Shown here one piece after another: positions 12,696 through 25,417 of a stretch of DNA of 60,000 nt. The stretch is from Polytrichum commune (taxonomy: Eukaryota > Streptophyta > Polytrichopsida > Polytrichales > Polytrichaceae). The notes under the pieces are model-generated. The model did not search any database. It was not told the DNA's origin and worked only from the letters and a program-made list of their open reading frames with translations. How positions within the stretch are numbered: position 1 is the stretch's first letter; each line of letters starts with the position of its first letter. The position numbers and the translations under genes were made by a program. The DNA lies in assembly GCA_950295325.1 (NCBI GenBank), contig OX485804.1, positions 31,374,001 to 31,434,000 on the forward strand. The letters are read 5' to 3'.

Positions 12696-13039
12696 CTCGG
12701 GGGGGGGGGGGGGCAGTGTGTTAAAAATTTAAGGATATAGGTGCGAACAACCACTATTTTATAGGGGGGTATTACTTTCAAAATTTTTTTTTTTTTTCAC
12801 ATCCTATCATTATGTAAAATTCTACTTTGGGTTAATAGAAAAATGGCTTGCATTACTTATAATTCCAAATTACCTATTATTCCATACCCTATAGTACTTT
12901 AAAGATGTCCAGTGCCATTTTTGATACCCTATATTACTCTTAAGTCCATTTATAATTTTTAGCCCCCATGTTTTTAAAATACCCTATCATTTGTTCGCAC
13001 GTATATTGCTACTCCAACCAATGACTACCCCCCCCCGAG
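12696..13039 (-). mobile_element. hAT-type MITE with poly-G/poly-C ends, copy 2
   Basis: This 344-bp element begins CTC followed by 15 G (12699-12713) and ends with 9 C (13028-13036) followed by GAG, so its terminal inverted repeat is CTCGGGGGG. The flanks are a perfect 8-bp duplication GTATGGGG at 12688-12695 and 13040-13047. Its sequence is the reverse complement of copy 1 at 1127-1476. Both orientations having perfect TSDs confirms the exact element limits. Non-autonomous. Confidence 0.88.
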
Positions 13040-13047
13040 GTATGGGG

Positions 13048-13674
13048 TTGTATTGTGTATCATGCACAAGCACATCTTGGAGTCCAAGATATTCAAAATT
13101 GAAATAGTTAATATTTTCTAGACAATCAACAATATTTTAATTCTAATACAATATATACTACTAAAAGTAGCATATCATTAAATACAAATTGGATGAGCTC
13201 ACTTTGACACCACAAACCTCTAGCTAGAAGCCCTTGCCAATTATACATAAGGTGAATCTACCTCTTAGGAATACATTTGGATTTCAACATATGTAAAGGT
13301 TTGATTAAAAAAATACAATTATAATGAATAAATTAGCAAATCCAATTGAGAAATATGAGATTTGAGCTTATTATTGTTAGGTCTATAAATGCTTATGAAT
13401 TCTTAAAAAGAAAGTCATAGGTGACCCATGATGGTCAATTGCAGATATGTACATTTTAACCTTGGTTATATACACATATGTTATAATCCATTGATGATCA
13501 CGGGTAATGATTGGTGTACTCACCTTCTACCCCACATTGACCCAACTTCAAGTTATAACGTGGCATTGAGATTGGGCCCAAGCCAATCATTTGTGACAAC
13601 TTTGTAAGTTGAAGGTGAAAACGCCATGGCCCCCTATATCTCAAAATTTTCTCGACCCCAAAATTAGTATTAGT
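13048..13674. other. Unassigned AT-rich DNA
   Basis: Nothing supportable as a gene or delimited element was seen between the MITE and the LTR-like repeat. Confidence 0.35.
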
Positions 13675-13679
13675 GTTTA

Positions 13680-15558
13680 TGTCAGCCCTAAACCTCCACC
13701 CTTATGCGTCGTAGTCCGGGTGGAAGCCTATGGCTCACATGTACTTGGATGACCTTACTTCACCAGTGGAATTCAATGCCCAATGTTCCCACCATATAAA
13801 CATCAAGCACACACTTTTATTCAAAAGGAGACAAGGCCACAAGCATTTAGAAATGCTCTTCTCCCCTGTGAGTGTTGAAACCCACAACGAATTTGTAAAT
13901 CTCACATTCCCACTTAAACCTTGCAATTCATTAATATGAACTATGCTCAGCTAAGTCAATCCCAACACTGCATTGACAATTGGGATTGGCTCCTCATCCC
14001 ACTTATACTCACTACTATTCTCACTCAACACAACTAAAATACTTATATTGACCTACCAGCAGCAACTTAACTAAGTTACCAACGATCCACCCACTATCGG
14101 CCACCAGCAGCCAACAAGGCCTCTTCTGTCACAATGAAAGGTTTCGGGCAAATGTTGATGGCAACTAGTAGTGCAGTTCAAGGTTTCGGGCAGGTGCCAG
14201 CAACATTGAACTGCACTACCTCCTTTCCCATCGGCCTCTGGTTAGGTGTAAGCAGCACCAACAGTCCTCGGAGTTGCCCTCCTCGGCCACAACCACCGTT
14301 GCCACACTATTGGCTGCCATTTCCTTCAGTTCGGCTTCGACTCCCAAATGCAGCCACAACATCTCAGTAAGTTCAAAGACATTAAACTCAAGCTGCATCC
14401 TTCACCGCAGCAACTGCTCTCGTCGCCTCTGAGATTGCGACCAAGAGCTCAAGAATTAGATTCGTGACCACCAAACAAAGGGCTGCACTACTTTGCCAAT
14501 CTCAACCCACCGCGAATTCCACTACTTCCCTGTCTCTGCTCCCAATAGCTCCCACACAACCATTGACGAATTGGCTAGTTGATGCAATTGTCGCTCACAA
14601 CGTTGTGACTGGCATGGAGATTTCGAAAGATTGCAGCATTAGCGACAGCAGTGTATGAGGTGTGTGCTACACCAGACTGGAAGCAGCCGAGTCTCCTTCC
14701 GTAGATGGGTTGCCCCTTGCGGTGTTGTTGTTCAACTCTTTCTCCCTGCCGCAACAACCTCTCAGTTCTAGCAATGACCGGCAATCTGAGGGTGACTTCA
14801 ATACCTCCCGCCTTCTCCAGCCACATTCCTCTACCGTGTGTTCAAGTTTCTCAGTCGCCTCCGATTCGGCCCCTGTTCGAATCCTTTATTAGTTGCGGTA
14901 CCTTCCTCCCGAATGCAGTTTCCCGAAGCTGCAGAGCATGAGAGTCTCATTGCCCTACCTCATTCTTGCTCACTGAGGATTGACTGCCCAGTCCAAACCC
15001 GTTCAGCATATAACTCCTTCCAATTGTTGCCTCGCAGCTCCAAGCTCCGAGCTTCCTCCTCGGACCAGGGGCCTTCGCCTTCAACATTCTCCTCCCCTGC
15101 CTTTACTTCCACCACCCAAAAGTTCTAAATGTTGGCAGGGCTCCGCCACATGCCTTAGCTACCTTTTTCAGTGAGTTTGAGAGAGAGAGAAATGAAGCCT
15201 CCTCCCGAGCATTCCAGGGACCCCTCCCAAGAGCTTCCCGAATTCTCGCAACATTTCCATCCTCATTGCCTTCCCTTCCTTCCCCCTTTGTCTTTCCAAA
15301 AATAAAAGCTTGGACATTAGCAACTAGACTTTAATTGTCCCTTGGCCTCTATAAGAATTTGACCCCTAGATGGCTTTCCCTTAAGTCTCTTTGGCTTCTT
15401 TCCCTAAATACTCCTAACTTAACACTTTAACTTAATTTAATCTAAACTTTAAAGCATCACTCCTTTTTATCTTTTTGACTATTCAAGCAAACACAAATTC
15501 TAAGGTTTTAATAATTTTTAAAATTAAGTTGACATGTGGGCACAATATTGGGCTCACA
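13680..15558 (+). mobile_element. LTR of an LTR retrotransposon (probable solo LTR), copy 1
   Basis: Starts TGTCAGCC and ends GGGCTCACA, so it has the TG...CA ends of an LTR. The start block, the CCACCCTTATGCGTCG block, a TTTTATTCAAA block and the end block all match the inverted copy at 36639-38300. The middle is GC-richer and clearly diverged between copies. No primer-binding site follows the end and no gag-pol is adjacent, so this is most likely a solo LTR. The flanking 5-mers GTTTA and TGCCA do not match. Either the duplication has decayed, the LTR arose by inter-element recombination, or the end is slightly misplaced. Short ORFs inside it are not credible genes. Confidence 0.65.
14168..14229. 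repeat. Inverted repeat with 14-bp arms inside the LTR
   Basis: GTAGTGCAGTTCAA at 14168-14181 is repeated as its exact reverse complement at 14216-14229. A direct duplicate of AAGGTTTCGGGCA is also present across 14140-14195. The role, if any, is unknown. Confidence 0.7.
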
Positions 15559-16040
15559 TGCCACGAATCAGTCACATAAAATAAAGTTGGGATGAATAAA
15601 ACATAAACATATAGGGTGTAGTTTTTGCATGGCTTTCGCGAGTCCAAATCCCCATGACCCAACTAAAGCTTATATACCAAACAAGTAGATGAGAGATGTG
15701 GTCATTGCACTTGGTATGTGCAATTAGGTTGCTTATTTATGTTGGGTCAAAATCAACATCACAAAATTTATAACTTTGCTTATTCATCCGTACAACAACC
15801 ACAATAAAACGAAATCACATGTATGTGTTATTGTGGTAATAATATATGCAAACTAGTGTGAGATGTCAATAACTAAGCATGGAGCAACCCTAATTGTACA
15901 TATCATTGTAGATGAAGAACTTAGTAATCATTGTTAGTGTGGTAATTATGGACCCCATAACAATATACATAGCAATACTCAACGCTCATTTCTCATGTTA
16001 TAGGCCCTCATATTATAACAATCAAATGCTCAAAAAGATG
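15559..16040. other. Unassigned DNA
   Basis: No supportable feature between the LTR end and the tandem duplication. Confidence 0.35.
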
Positions 16041-16378
16041 TGCACGGAGACTCAAATTCAAACCGAGCTCCCAACATCTTGTTGTTATATTGGATGGAGG
16101 GCCCAAATCGCTGAGTAATGTTAGACATGTGTTACAGTCGTCACACAAGTATCTTATGAGCCATGAAGAATCGACCCCCTCACTTATACCTTACCATGGT
16201 GAAAAACTGTGCACGGAGACACAAATTCAAACCGAGCTCCCAACATCTTGTTGTTATATTGGACGGAGGGCCCACATCGCTGAGTAATGTTAGACATGTG
16301 TTGTAGTCATCATACAAGTATCTTATGAGCCATGAAGAATTGACCCCCTCACTTGTACCTTACCATGGTGAAAGATGG
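16041..16378 (+). repeat. Tandem duplication, two 169-bp units
   Basis: Units 16041-16209 and 16210-16378 are nearly identical and start at a TGCACGGAGAC word. Both copies carry an open frame over much of the unit, but that is a result of the duplication and no protein family is apparent. The minus strand of each unit has a box B-like GGTTTGAATTTGAGTC, so a SINE-related origin is possible but weakly supported. Confidence 0.85.
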
Positions 16379-18269
16379 TGGATATATGGCATCTGAGGAG
16401 CTTGCTTTGTTTTGCTTTGTGTTGCTTTGCTTTTTGTTTGCAATTGACTCGTCATGTCATGAGCCGTAACTTGTTAGCCATGCATGTCAAGCTTCTAGAA
16501 TTGCTGTTGGAGATTGTCAGAATTGTTGCTCACTTTTCCAGTATGAAATAAAGAAAGGAGGTGGACTTCTTGGCCATATTGGTGCGGCCTAAGTTTATAA
16601 TTCGCATCCCAAATCGAACCTCCTGTTCAATATCACGCTCCTTCTGTAACGTCTCCATCTCGCCTACATTACAATTATGTATGTAGCCTTATGGGGTCAA
16701 AATGCTATGCTAATTGACCCAACTAATGTTATTTCCCATGTACTAATCACTATATTCATTAATTAGAGACTTTGGAAAGTCTCAAAAATAAATGCAAATG
16801 GTTTAATATCCAGTTCAATTTCTTGTTGTGATGACATGTATTTGTGCCAAATTGGTTAGTGTTGCTCATGCAACTCACTTTGTTAAGTCACATTAAATAT
16901 ATTTTTGTGTTTTTCTTGTTCTTTATTTGAAAAACCACGTCCTTCAATAATCTCAAAATCATAAAAAAAAGTATTCGATTACCGAATATAGTGATACTAC
17001 ACATAACATCCTGGGAATCAACTATGCATTGTGCTCCCATTGTTCGTGGGATGCCCCAGAATTAGGTGTGGTGAGGCCCAAACCATGGTAAGGTGCACCG
17101 CTAAGGACTAATTAAGAGGAGTTCTTACATCCCATAAGGGCTTGTGTTTGAGGCAACATTACCGAACAAAATTACAGATCGTTAATCGAATGCACTGACG
17201 ATTTCTAGGATCGTGCTAGGACTTGACTATAAGCTCGTTGAGGAAAGCTCAAAATGAAAGCATGGTAATAACTATTCAAAGGAGTGTCAAGGACTATGGG
17301 AAAAGGGTGACGTGTGACAGAATGTTGGTACACCTTATCGTGGTTGGACATGTAGCGAGGGGATGCCCATGATAATATTTTAGCAGGACAAATGATATTT
17401 CGGCAACGATTGACTTTGAATGTACTTATTTTATGTGGTCCAATAAGATCTTAGTAGCGATCGACTATGCATGTCTTTTGGGTTATTTGAACCCATGTTG
17501 ACATATCTTACTTTGATGTTTGTGGCTCTCATATAAGCAAGAATTCAAGGTACATTGGCTTCATAATGTATTGCATATATAATATGGCGTGGCATTAAAA
17601 TTAATGTGCCATGTCGATTAGAATGGTCTTCACGAACTTGTCATGCCATGGCAAGCATCCCATCCCACCTTCTCTCCTTGTCACCTGATGGTTGCAAGAT
17701 TGTTGACACTTGTCAATGATGCGTAATGTGGACCACACTATATCATGTATATATAGAGTGTGTGTGTACTAACATGTGTCTTGCAGAACTACAATCCTAC
17801 CACAAATGATAGATTTACAAATGTCTCGATTTATGTAAGATGTGTGGTGTGGGACTCATATGCTAGTAGTGTAAGTGTTGGCACCTTGCCTTGCAGAAGT
17901 CAATTAGTACCAAATGTTGTAAGCATATGACCTAGTGTCCTCATGACATCAAAATAATCAGTCAACGAAAACTTTCCCAAGATCACCGGTAGCATCAAGA
18001 AAGCCTCGAATTGAAACTCAATGCTTGCACATATTTGCTCCATAAAATCTAAGCGTACTAGTATGAACCTTACAATTTGTCACCCCTTTAGCAAAGCAAA
18101 AGTGCACAATTGTCGACCATGGGAACGCCTCTGCCAAAGTCAATTGCATCAAGTCAGAGTAGACTGTGGACTCGTTGAATTGGACTGATGGAATTACCCA
18201 TGTGCCCATCAATGGCCACGTGTTATAATACAATGTGTTTCCTTCAGATTCAATGTGGGTGTTTGATGC
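16379..18269. other. Unassigned intergenic DNA
   Basis: Contains a simple TTTGC-rich run near 16398-16440 and a GTGTGTGTG run near 17758. No gene or delimited element was seen. Confidence 0.35.
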
Positions 18270-18273
18270 AGAT

Positions 18274-18400
18274 GCTTCAGAGATAACCCTAAACTAGTAG
18301 TGGATGCATGGTGGTGGAGAAGTACCCAAAATCGAATGGAGCGGTTGGTGTTTTGGTTTTCGAATGGGAAATCTTCTCTCTACTTGATGGAAATTTAGCT
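18274..18400 (+). repeat. SINE family D, decayed copy
   Basis: Aligns by eye with 22262-22380. Shared words include ACCCTAAACTA, the GAATGGAG(C/T)GGTTGG block and AATCTTCTCTCTACTTGA (TTTTCTCTACTTGA in the other copy). The box B region has mutated from GGTTTGATTCC to a TTTTGGTTTTCG form, so this copy is unlikely to be transcribed. Confidence 0.55.
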
Positions 18401-21400
18401 AGGTGGTCACGCGCTTCTTGTGTGCTAAAAACATAACGAGAAAAGATTTAGATGGTTCAACTTCAACTTGTTGATCATTTACAGTCGTCGCTACCCTGCT
18501 CATGCATGTCATGTTTATGAAAAACCCTGAAATTGTGGGAACAAAGTGTGAAATTGGAAATCGTTGAAGTTGAGGCATTCTTGATCACATTCAAGTTGGT
18601 GTTCGAAATGGGATCAACTGGTAACTGGGCGACACCATGGGATCTATCTATACTTGCTTTGATGTTGGGATTGAACCAGAGCTTTGTGATGTCTAAGTGA
18701 ACTTGTGCAGTGGGAAAGTGAAAATGCAGTGAAGTATTCTAAATCTTGATATTTTTATTTCTAGGTAACTTGACCATGAAGATGGTGTTGGAGATCCCAA
18801 GTTAAAGAATTGAGACTCAATTGAAATGAACTAACTTATAGGGGCCTTGTTATTACTTGAGCCCCTTCCTACATGATAGATAAACTCACCTAAACGCCAA
18901 GAAACCCAAGTTGATCGATTGGGATTTGTAGAGGCAATGAAGGATGTGCAAATGGATTTGGCTCCACCTCTCGACGTCACGTCACACCACAACAAACATG
19001 CCATGTCATGACCCTTGGCATGTAGATTTTTATTACAACTATTTAATATTTATTTATTGACATGGCAATCAATATGATGGTCAACATCTATCTAGTAGTC
19101 AATATAAATTTCCACTGCAAAATTAAAATTATGGACCATTAGATTTTGTGGGAATATCTTTTCTAGGTTGTTGATTACTTTGTCGACAACTAGGTAGCAA
19201 TCATCCAAGGGGTTGAACATGTCAATTCACTCCTAAATGAATTGTTGAACTTACTTCCCCCCCCCCCACTCTCCTTCCCAAACTTCCCAAATTTATCATG
19301 ACAATCACTTAAAACCAACCCTAGCTTTCGTCCAAAACCGTCCCTAGCTTTTGTGCAAACCACCCCCACATAAAACTACACCCTTATAACTTTTGCGTAC
19401 ATGATTGATAAAACCATAGAAGTAACCCTCCCTAGCTACGTCCTGATGCTTGCCCAAATCCAAACTCACTTTGCTTTGCACCATGGACATTTGGAAAATC
19501 TAACCCCTGAATCCCTATGCACCATTCTCCTCAAATCATCGTTTCTAAGAGATATTATTTAAGACTCAATTTAAAGGTGTTTTTGAGCATCCAACTATGT
19601 GGATATGACATCGGCCTTTGTATAAGCTACCAGGGAAAATATCAATGGTCCACATGGCAATATGAATGAGACTTTAGTACATAATGTAAAGGTACAATGG
19701 GCGAGTTAGTTGATTGAAAAAATGTTTAACCCTACTGACAACATTTAATGGATGATATGATGAGACCAAATTGGGATGAGACTTTTTGCATTAAATTCTC
19801 AACTAAATTGTGAGCCTTTGAGGCTTGGAATTTCCATGTTTGCACCAAATGTTTTTTTTAGAGCCCTTGCAATGTGTATTGCTCCATTCTACATCCAATC
19901 TTACATAAAAACATGTAAGTAATTTCAAAAACTCCAAACACCAATCCCAATTGTAGATATTTGGAACATAAAGTAAATCAAAGCCTTGCAAAATTTCGTA
20001 ATTTTCCAAGTGCATTTGAGTGTCCTTTTCCAATCTGACACATTTCATGGCACATCATGAAGTTTAGTCCAAATCCAATGGAGTCTAAGGTGCCGGATGA
20101 CTTTGAAAATTTCCACAAGGTTGAGGTCTAATCCAAATCCAATGAAATTTGGGACGTTGGATAAAAAACAAAATGCATTAATGCTGACAAGAAATTCACC
20201 TCCATCCAAAAAAGTCAAAAAATGTTTTCAAACAATGACCATACAAAGTTGGTCATTTAGATCTCTCATGAATGCAGGGGGTTAAGTTATACTCCACTTA
20301 CATGATTAGGAGGCATGCACATGAAAACACTTTTAGGAAGGGGTTGGAATCAACACCCTCTACATTATATCCGGATGAAAAATTATACCTACCCAAAATC
20401 AGTTTTTAAAACCCTAAACCGACACACATGTGGCATGTGCACCTAGACATACATAGATATCAATCTCCAGTCCAATCTTGGCTCCACCACTTGCAGTTAG
20501 GAAAACCGACTCCCTGTTCATGAACAGTTGAATTGGTTACGCAAACCTCGAGAAGGTTTTGTTTGGTGATTAGGTCGGTAATGGAATTCATATGATTCTA
20601 AGCACACTGATTATCGGAATTAGTACATGTTACTATTTGGAGTTATGCGGTGCCATAACTATTTAATGAGAATGTAATATTTACCAAGCAAAGTCATTCA
20701 TTTTCTATGATGTATGAACAACCTTTTGAACTTTTGTTACAAAAAAATTGACCTCTTGGTTAGGACGTTATTGCACTGCGTGATTCTAAATAGTAACACG
20801 CACTAATTGGAATCATCAATGTAGTTCCAAACAATAATGTGATCACTCAAAGCCTTTGAGTGTATGAGTGATAAAGCCACCGTATCTAAGATAGAAGCAC
20901 CTCAAACCAAGATAGCCCCCCAAAACCATACTAAATACATGTTGATTTTGACAATGTTCAACAACCCCCTTTGCTAGTTTTGGATGCCAACATAGCTTTT
21001 AGTTCAAAAAGTTGTGTTTATTTCAATATTGGGGGAGGGGAGGAGGGGACTTGTAGTACACTTGATCTCTTTTTTTACTACATAATATCTTAGAACTCGT
21101 TCATACATCTATCACATGTATGCCATATATCTTAACTTCTTGGTTTAAGCTACTCCTACCTCGGTAGTTTCGGGAGAAATAATGAGACCCTGAAAATTTC
21201 TTGAGAAATTTGCATGTCGGCGTGCATGCCTCATCCAAGTTCCCAACGGGTTGTGTGTTGGTTGGCAAGTTGCCAGTAAGCTGCATTCTTCCTTTGAGGG
21301 TGACTTTCATATGCTCTCTTCGAGCTTTTCACGGAATAGCTTGTTAGTTGTACATTGTAGGTTGTTAGTTGCATCCAACCTTTTGTTGCATGCGACTATT

Positions 21401-21944
21401 TGGGTTTCAGTTGGAGACCTTGGGTTCACTTTTTGCCTCCTCAAAGCAAAGCCCTTTCCCCCACCTCATTCCACTTTGGCCTAGCTAGCTCTGGTTTCAA
21501 CCAATGCTAGACCGGTATCACTAGGAGAAACCTTGTCCATGACAAGTGTATGTTCAGTTGCAACTCACGGCAAGAAAAAAAACAAACATAAATAAATAGA
21601 TTGGGTTGCCCACTGAAGGTTTTCAATTGCAATATTTGGACAATCGACAACTAAAGACCTTTGGTTGACAACCAAAATGATACGTTTATGCATTTTCTTA
21701 GCATGAGTTGCGATGAACAAGTTTTATTTTGAGATTCATGTGTGGATCCATGATACCAATCCACAACATCAATGATGATATCAAAGAACCTCCCCCACCA
21801 CTATCAAATTTCTAATGCCTACTAGGTAGTCACATATTGGTAACCGATGGGTATCCTAAGCTGAGAGTATCTATGTTATATCCAAGTCATTGTTCTCGTC
21901 AAAGCCATCCTACTATCATATTGATACTATGGTAACTTTACGTA
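18401..21944. other. Unassigned intergenic DNA
   Basis: No gene was supported. A short imperfect tandem duplication of about 64 bp containing TCCAAATCCAATG is present around 20059-20165. A C run lies near 19258-19267. Otherwise no structure was recognised. Confidence 0.35.
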
Positions 21945-22236
21945 GGCATGAAATCCTTAGGCGCATATAATCATGAATAGCAATAAAAAAACAAAATCTC
22001 CTTATGGATATACTGTATTATACCCAAATGGTATCAAACAAAAGGTGATACCGGTCCAGTACACTTGTATCAACACAACATGAAAAGAATCCGAGGCACG
22101 AAATCCCTTACATGCATATAATCATGTATAGTATTGAAAAAAAAAAATCTCGTTGTGGATATATTATACCCAAATGGTATCAACAAAAGGTGATACCGGT
22201 CCAATACACTTGTATCAACACAAATTGAAAAAGATT
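21945..22236 (+). repeat. Tandem duplication, period about 150 bp
   Basis: Unit 1 (21945-22094) and unit 2 (22095-22236) share the order GGCAYGAAATCC, CATATAATCATG, TATACCCAAATGGTATCAA and AGGTGATACCGGTCCARTA. The units differ at scattered bases and small indels, so the duplication is not very recent. Confidence 0.85.
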
Positions 22237-22261
22237 CGTTCTACCTATTCATTTACCTTAG

Positions 22262-22520
22262 GTCTGAGATGACCCTAAACTATTGGGTGATAGTGGAGAG
22301 GTGCCCATTTTTCAATGGAGTGGTTGGCGGTTTGATTCCCAATGTGAAATCTTTTCTCTACTTGACGCGAGGGTGGGGAAGCCAAGAGCCGACCCACCGC
22401 AAGGTAGGCAGTAAACCCCATCATGCACCAAGAGGATTCTTGAGCAGGGTAGGGCCAATAGGCATTCACGTCGGATTGCTTGACATTGTTTATTTATTGA
22501 TGTTCCTTGAAAGTGGAATA
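22262..22520 (+). repeat. SINE family D, best preserved copy
   Basis: A box B match GGTTTGATTCC lies at 22329-22339, preceded by a box A-like GTGGAGAGGTGC region, as in a tRNA-derived SINE. The body downstream carries the block AAGGTAGGCAGTAAACCCC, followed by CATCATGCACC, which recurs at 32797. The head recurs at 18274. Three related fragments on one strand support a dispersed SINE family. No poly-A or simple tail was defined. Confidence 0.6.
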
Positions 22521-22524
22521 TTTC

Positions 22525-23316
22525 AAGGATAAGCCACTAAATCCTCTAAGTTTCCTCCATATTAAGGTAAGTGAGGCTAATGTGACACCTCAACCATGTG
22601 GAAACATCCAACCGATGGATTGGAGCATTAGAAGATTGTGCATGCTAGCGATTACAAACTAGAACCAAAGAAAATCATTGAAATATGAGTCGAGGAAGGT
22701 GTTGATCTAGGCTCTAGAATTAAAGATTCTATGCTTCTCAATATGGTGTTATAGGAGGGAACTTTTCCATCATTCAACGTTGTGTAAGTGAATGACATCA
22801 CTAGCAATTTCTATCATGGGCCATTTGCTAATGAAAACCAAGTTTAATGCCAATATTGATTGTGTCATGTCTCTAAAGTGGCTATAGGTAAGATAATGTG
22901 TTGATGAATTGGCTTTTCATTATAGAATGCACACAATACAAGTTGGTTGGCATCTCACATCCACATGCCGCATTATAATTTGCCCAACTTGCCGCCTACT
23001 CATTTGGCCAGCACACCCGCAAAAATCAAGAGTGTTGGGACTCAGTCAGTGGGTAGCATCTCCTAATTATGGAGGATGATGAATGTAGTTTGATTTATGC
23101 AAAGATGACTAACTCAAATATCATCAAGGTGGCAACTAAATCAACGTGTATTACTACTCATCCACTGAATCGGGACAACTATACAGTCGATTAGGAGCCA
23201 AAAATAGATGTCCAATTAAGAAAGCTAACCAAATTAATTTGCTTCAGTTTTTCAAATAGAGCTTCCCCATGTCGAAACCTCTGACCTTGGGATTACCCTT
23301 ACAGATATTCACATGG
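22525..23316. other. Unassigned intergenic DNA
   Basis: No coding potential or repeat structure recognised. Confidence 0.35.

Positions 23317-23347
<31 letters not shown>
23317..23347. repeat. (GATA)n microsatellite
   Basis: Seven or so uninterrupted AGAT/GATA units. Confidence 0.95.
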
Positions 23348-23514
23348 AACTCCGGTCCCTTTTTAGCAAGGGGCCGGCGTGAATAAAGTGTCCGTTCGTA
23401 ATGCCAATGACCCGATGCCCACTGGACAAGGGGACATTGGGACAATACTACTCTCCCCTTTCGAGGATGGACACTATAGTGACACACTATACTAGTTCCT
23501 AGCTAGCCACTAGT

Positions 23515-23711
23515 GCCTTGAAGATACCGGACATGGTATCCCCCCAAAGGGCTTTGAGGTACCCATACAACAAGGTCCAAGGACCCCCCACCATAGTTGG
23601 GTGGACTGAAGTGGTGAGCACCACGCCGGCATGGGGAATAGAACCCACAACCTCCTCATTGGGGGCCATGAGCCCTAACCACCAAGCCAAGGCCCGTGGT
23701 GCCTTATTCAC
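23515..23711 (-). repeat. tRNA-derived SINE with clear box A and box B
   Basis: Read on the minus strand, TGGCTTGGTGGTTAGGGC (23672-23689 reversed) matches the tRNA box A region and GGTTCTATTCC (23635-23645 reversed) matches box B with one change. The spacing is tRNA-like. The body continues to about 23515 and includes CCACTTCAGTCCACCCAAC. A complete cloverleaf cannot be closed, so this is a SINE head and not a tRNA gene. It is the clearest SINE in the window. Confidence 0.7.
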
Positions 23712-24478
23712 ATGGATTATATATCTCTCAAGTAAACTATCAATAATTTTTCTTTCTTAAAGATTACTTTGAAAAAAGAAGTTTACCTTTTGTAGATGTT
23801 TTCCTTATACAAAGCAAAACGAATCTGGGCTACCTTGTGGATATTTTTCTCCCACCGTGAATACTTTCACTTTGCATTGCAATTTGACAACGCTGCAAGT
23901 ACACCTCATGTGCTAAAATAAATAAAATCTACCTCTTTTGAAAACATGTGGTATTCAAAGTACTATACTTGTACACTATTTTCCTGGGTACTGTAAAAGC
24001 TAGAGCATACGACCAACAGTGCTGATACGATTTGCAAAATACTACTTTCTCGACACCCTTGATTTGATTCAGATAAAATATCTTCAAAGAAGCCTCAGGC
24101 CCTTCGCATTCGAGATGTATGGACTCATCAAGTGGGATAGAAGGAAGATAGATTTGGTGGCCGTTCTTCAGCACGTCGGCGGACACAGGTTTTCGAGGGT
24201 TAAAAGTCTCCAAACCATGCTTACTTTTTCTTTTCTTGTGTCCGAGTCAAAGGAGGGTTTTTCCATTAAAACATGATGTGAGGGAGCTTGCACGTGGTGA
24301 AACTATGTGTGAAGATGACGCGCGAAGAATTTTGCATGTACCTATAACCATGGCATGAAAATGAATCACTTTGTTGAGCTTCAAGAAAGCCTCGGCCCCT
24401 CCACTCGCTTCGAAGCTTCTGGGTGTCGGCCGGCAAGGGGGTGTTTTCATTTCTCGCAATGAACGAGTGTACCTCTCC
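23712..24478. other. Unassigned intergenic DNA
   Basis: Overlapping short ORFs on both strands have no recognisable motif and no supporting splice structure. Confidence 0.35.
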
Positions 24479-24680
24479 TTCATCCAACATTAAAGCCTTG
24501 CAATAGTAGCCTTGCAACTTGGAGGTTGAAGTTGACTTGACATTGGAATTAGCTTCAAGGATTCAGATCCAATTGAATCCAAGCCATTTCAGATAAATTT
24601 ATCATAAATTTATCAAAAGTCAAGTTTATTTATGTTGGATGGATAAAAGGTATGGACGTATACGATAATTGCCGCTTGTC
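24479..24680 (+). repeat. Dispersed repeat pair, copy 1
   Basis: Matches 31343-31535 in order: CATCCAACAT, AAGCCTTG(C/A)AATAGTA, CTTGGAGGTYR, GGATGGATRAAAGGTATG and a final GTATAYGATAATYSCC. No terminal inverted repeat or TSD was identified and the class is unknown. Confidence 0.6.
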
Positions 24681-25417
24681 ATGGGTGCCACAAGGACTGT
24701 GGAATCAAAAGGGTACAACATGACCAAGGTCTCTAGGCCTTACTATGTGGCCACACTATTTCATTTTGACATCCATCATATGTGGTTAAGAATGGATACA
24801 TGTGTGTACAGTGGGATTCAACTAACGTGCTCAAAAATGTTCAGCACACACCATTCTACTTGGCGCAACGGTTAAAACAGTTGGGAGGGTCTACAATGTC
24901 TCAGTCGATTTGGAAAGAAAAGAAAAAAAACCCTTCATTTTGACCTCCAAAACTTTCTGCATCATTTCCACTCCAACTGTAAAGCTTCAAAATGCCGAAC
25001 TTCATGACTCGCAGTCGTCGACTAGCTCAAACTCCTTGGGCCGATCCGACGGTCCAAATCGTATGTAGAGTTGGAAGTGCCCACAACAGGACCACACACC
25101 TTGCATTAGGGCATGGTTTGCTGGGAGGAGTAGGAATATAATCACAAAGTATGCCAGATACCACTACTTACACATGTAGTTGGAACAAAATCAGAATCCA
25201 ACTCAAACATGTGTGTGTGTGTGTGTATTTGTCCATGGGAATATTCCCACATGTGCGGGGAATAGAACTTCTTATTTTCACAGTTTCTCACCAGCAATGA
25301 AAGAAGCCCACAGTGCACCTGTTGTTCCTTCTGTTGTGGGTGAGGCACCACAACAAACAACGGTTTCTCCGAAACACTCATCTTATTAGCATCTCAGTGT
25401 GTCAGGAAGGTTTTTGG
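24681..25417. other. Intergenic DNA with small repeat
   Basis: Contains a (GT)n run at 25209-25227. A block around 25020-25115 (GGAAGTGCCCACAACAGG) has a diverged direct partner at 27195-27300 (GGAAGTGCCCACAATAGG). No gene supported. Confidence 0.45.

Noticed and set aside
14134-15174. Cluster of plus-strand ORFs in GC-richer DNA that looked like a gene
   Set aside because: The region belongs to the LTR family shared with 36639-38300. The frames are not conserved between copies and show no protein motif.
16041-16378. CRISPR-like direct repeats
   Set aside because: Only two long units of 169 bp with no spacer pattern, in clearly eukaryotic DNA.
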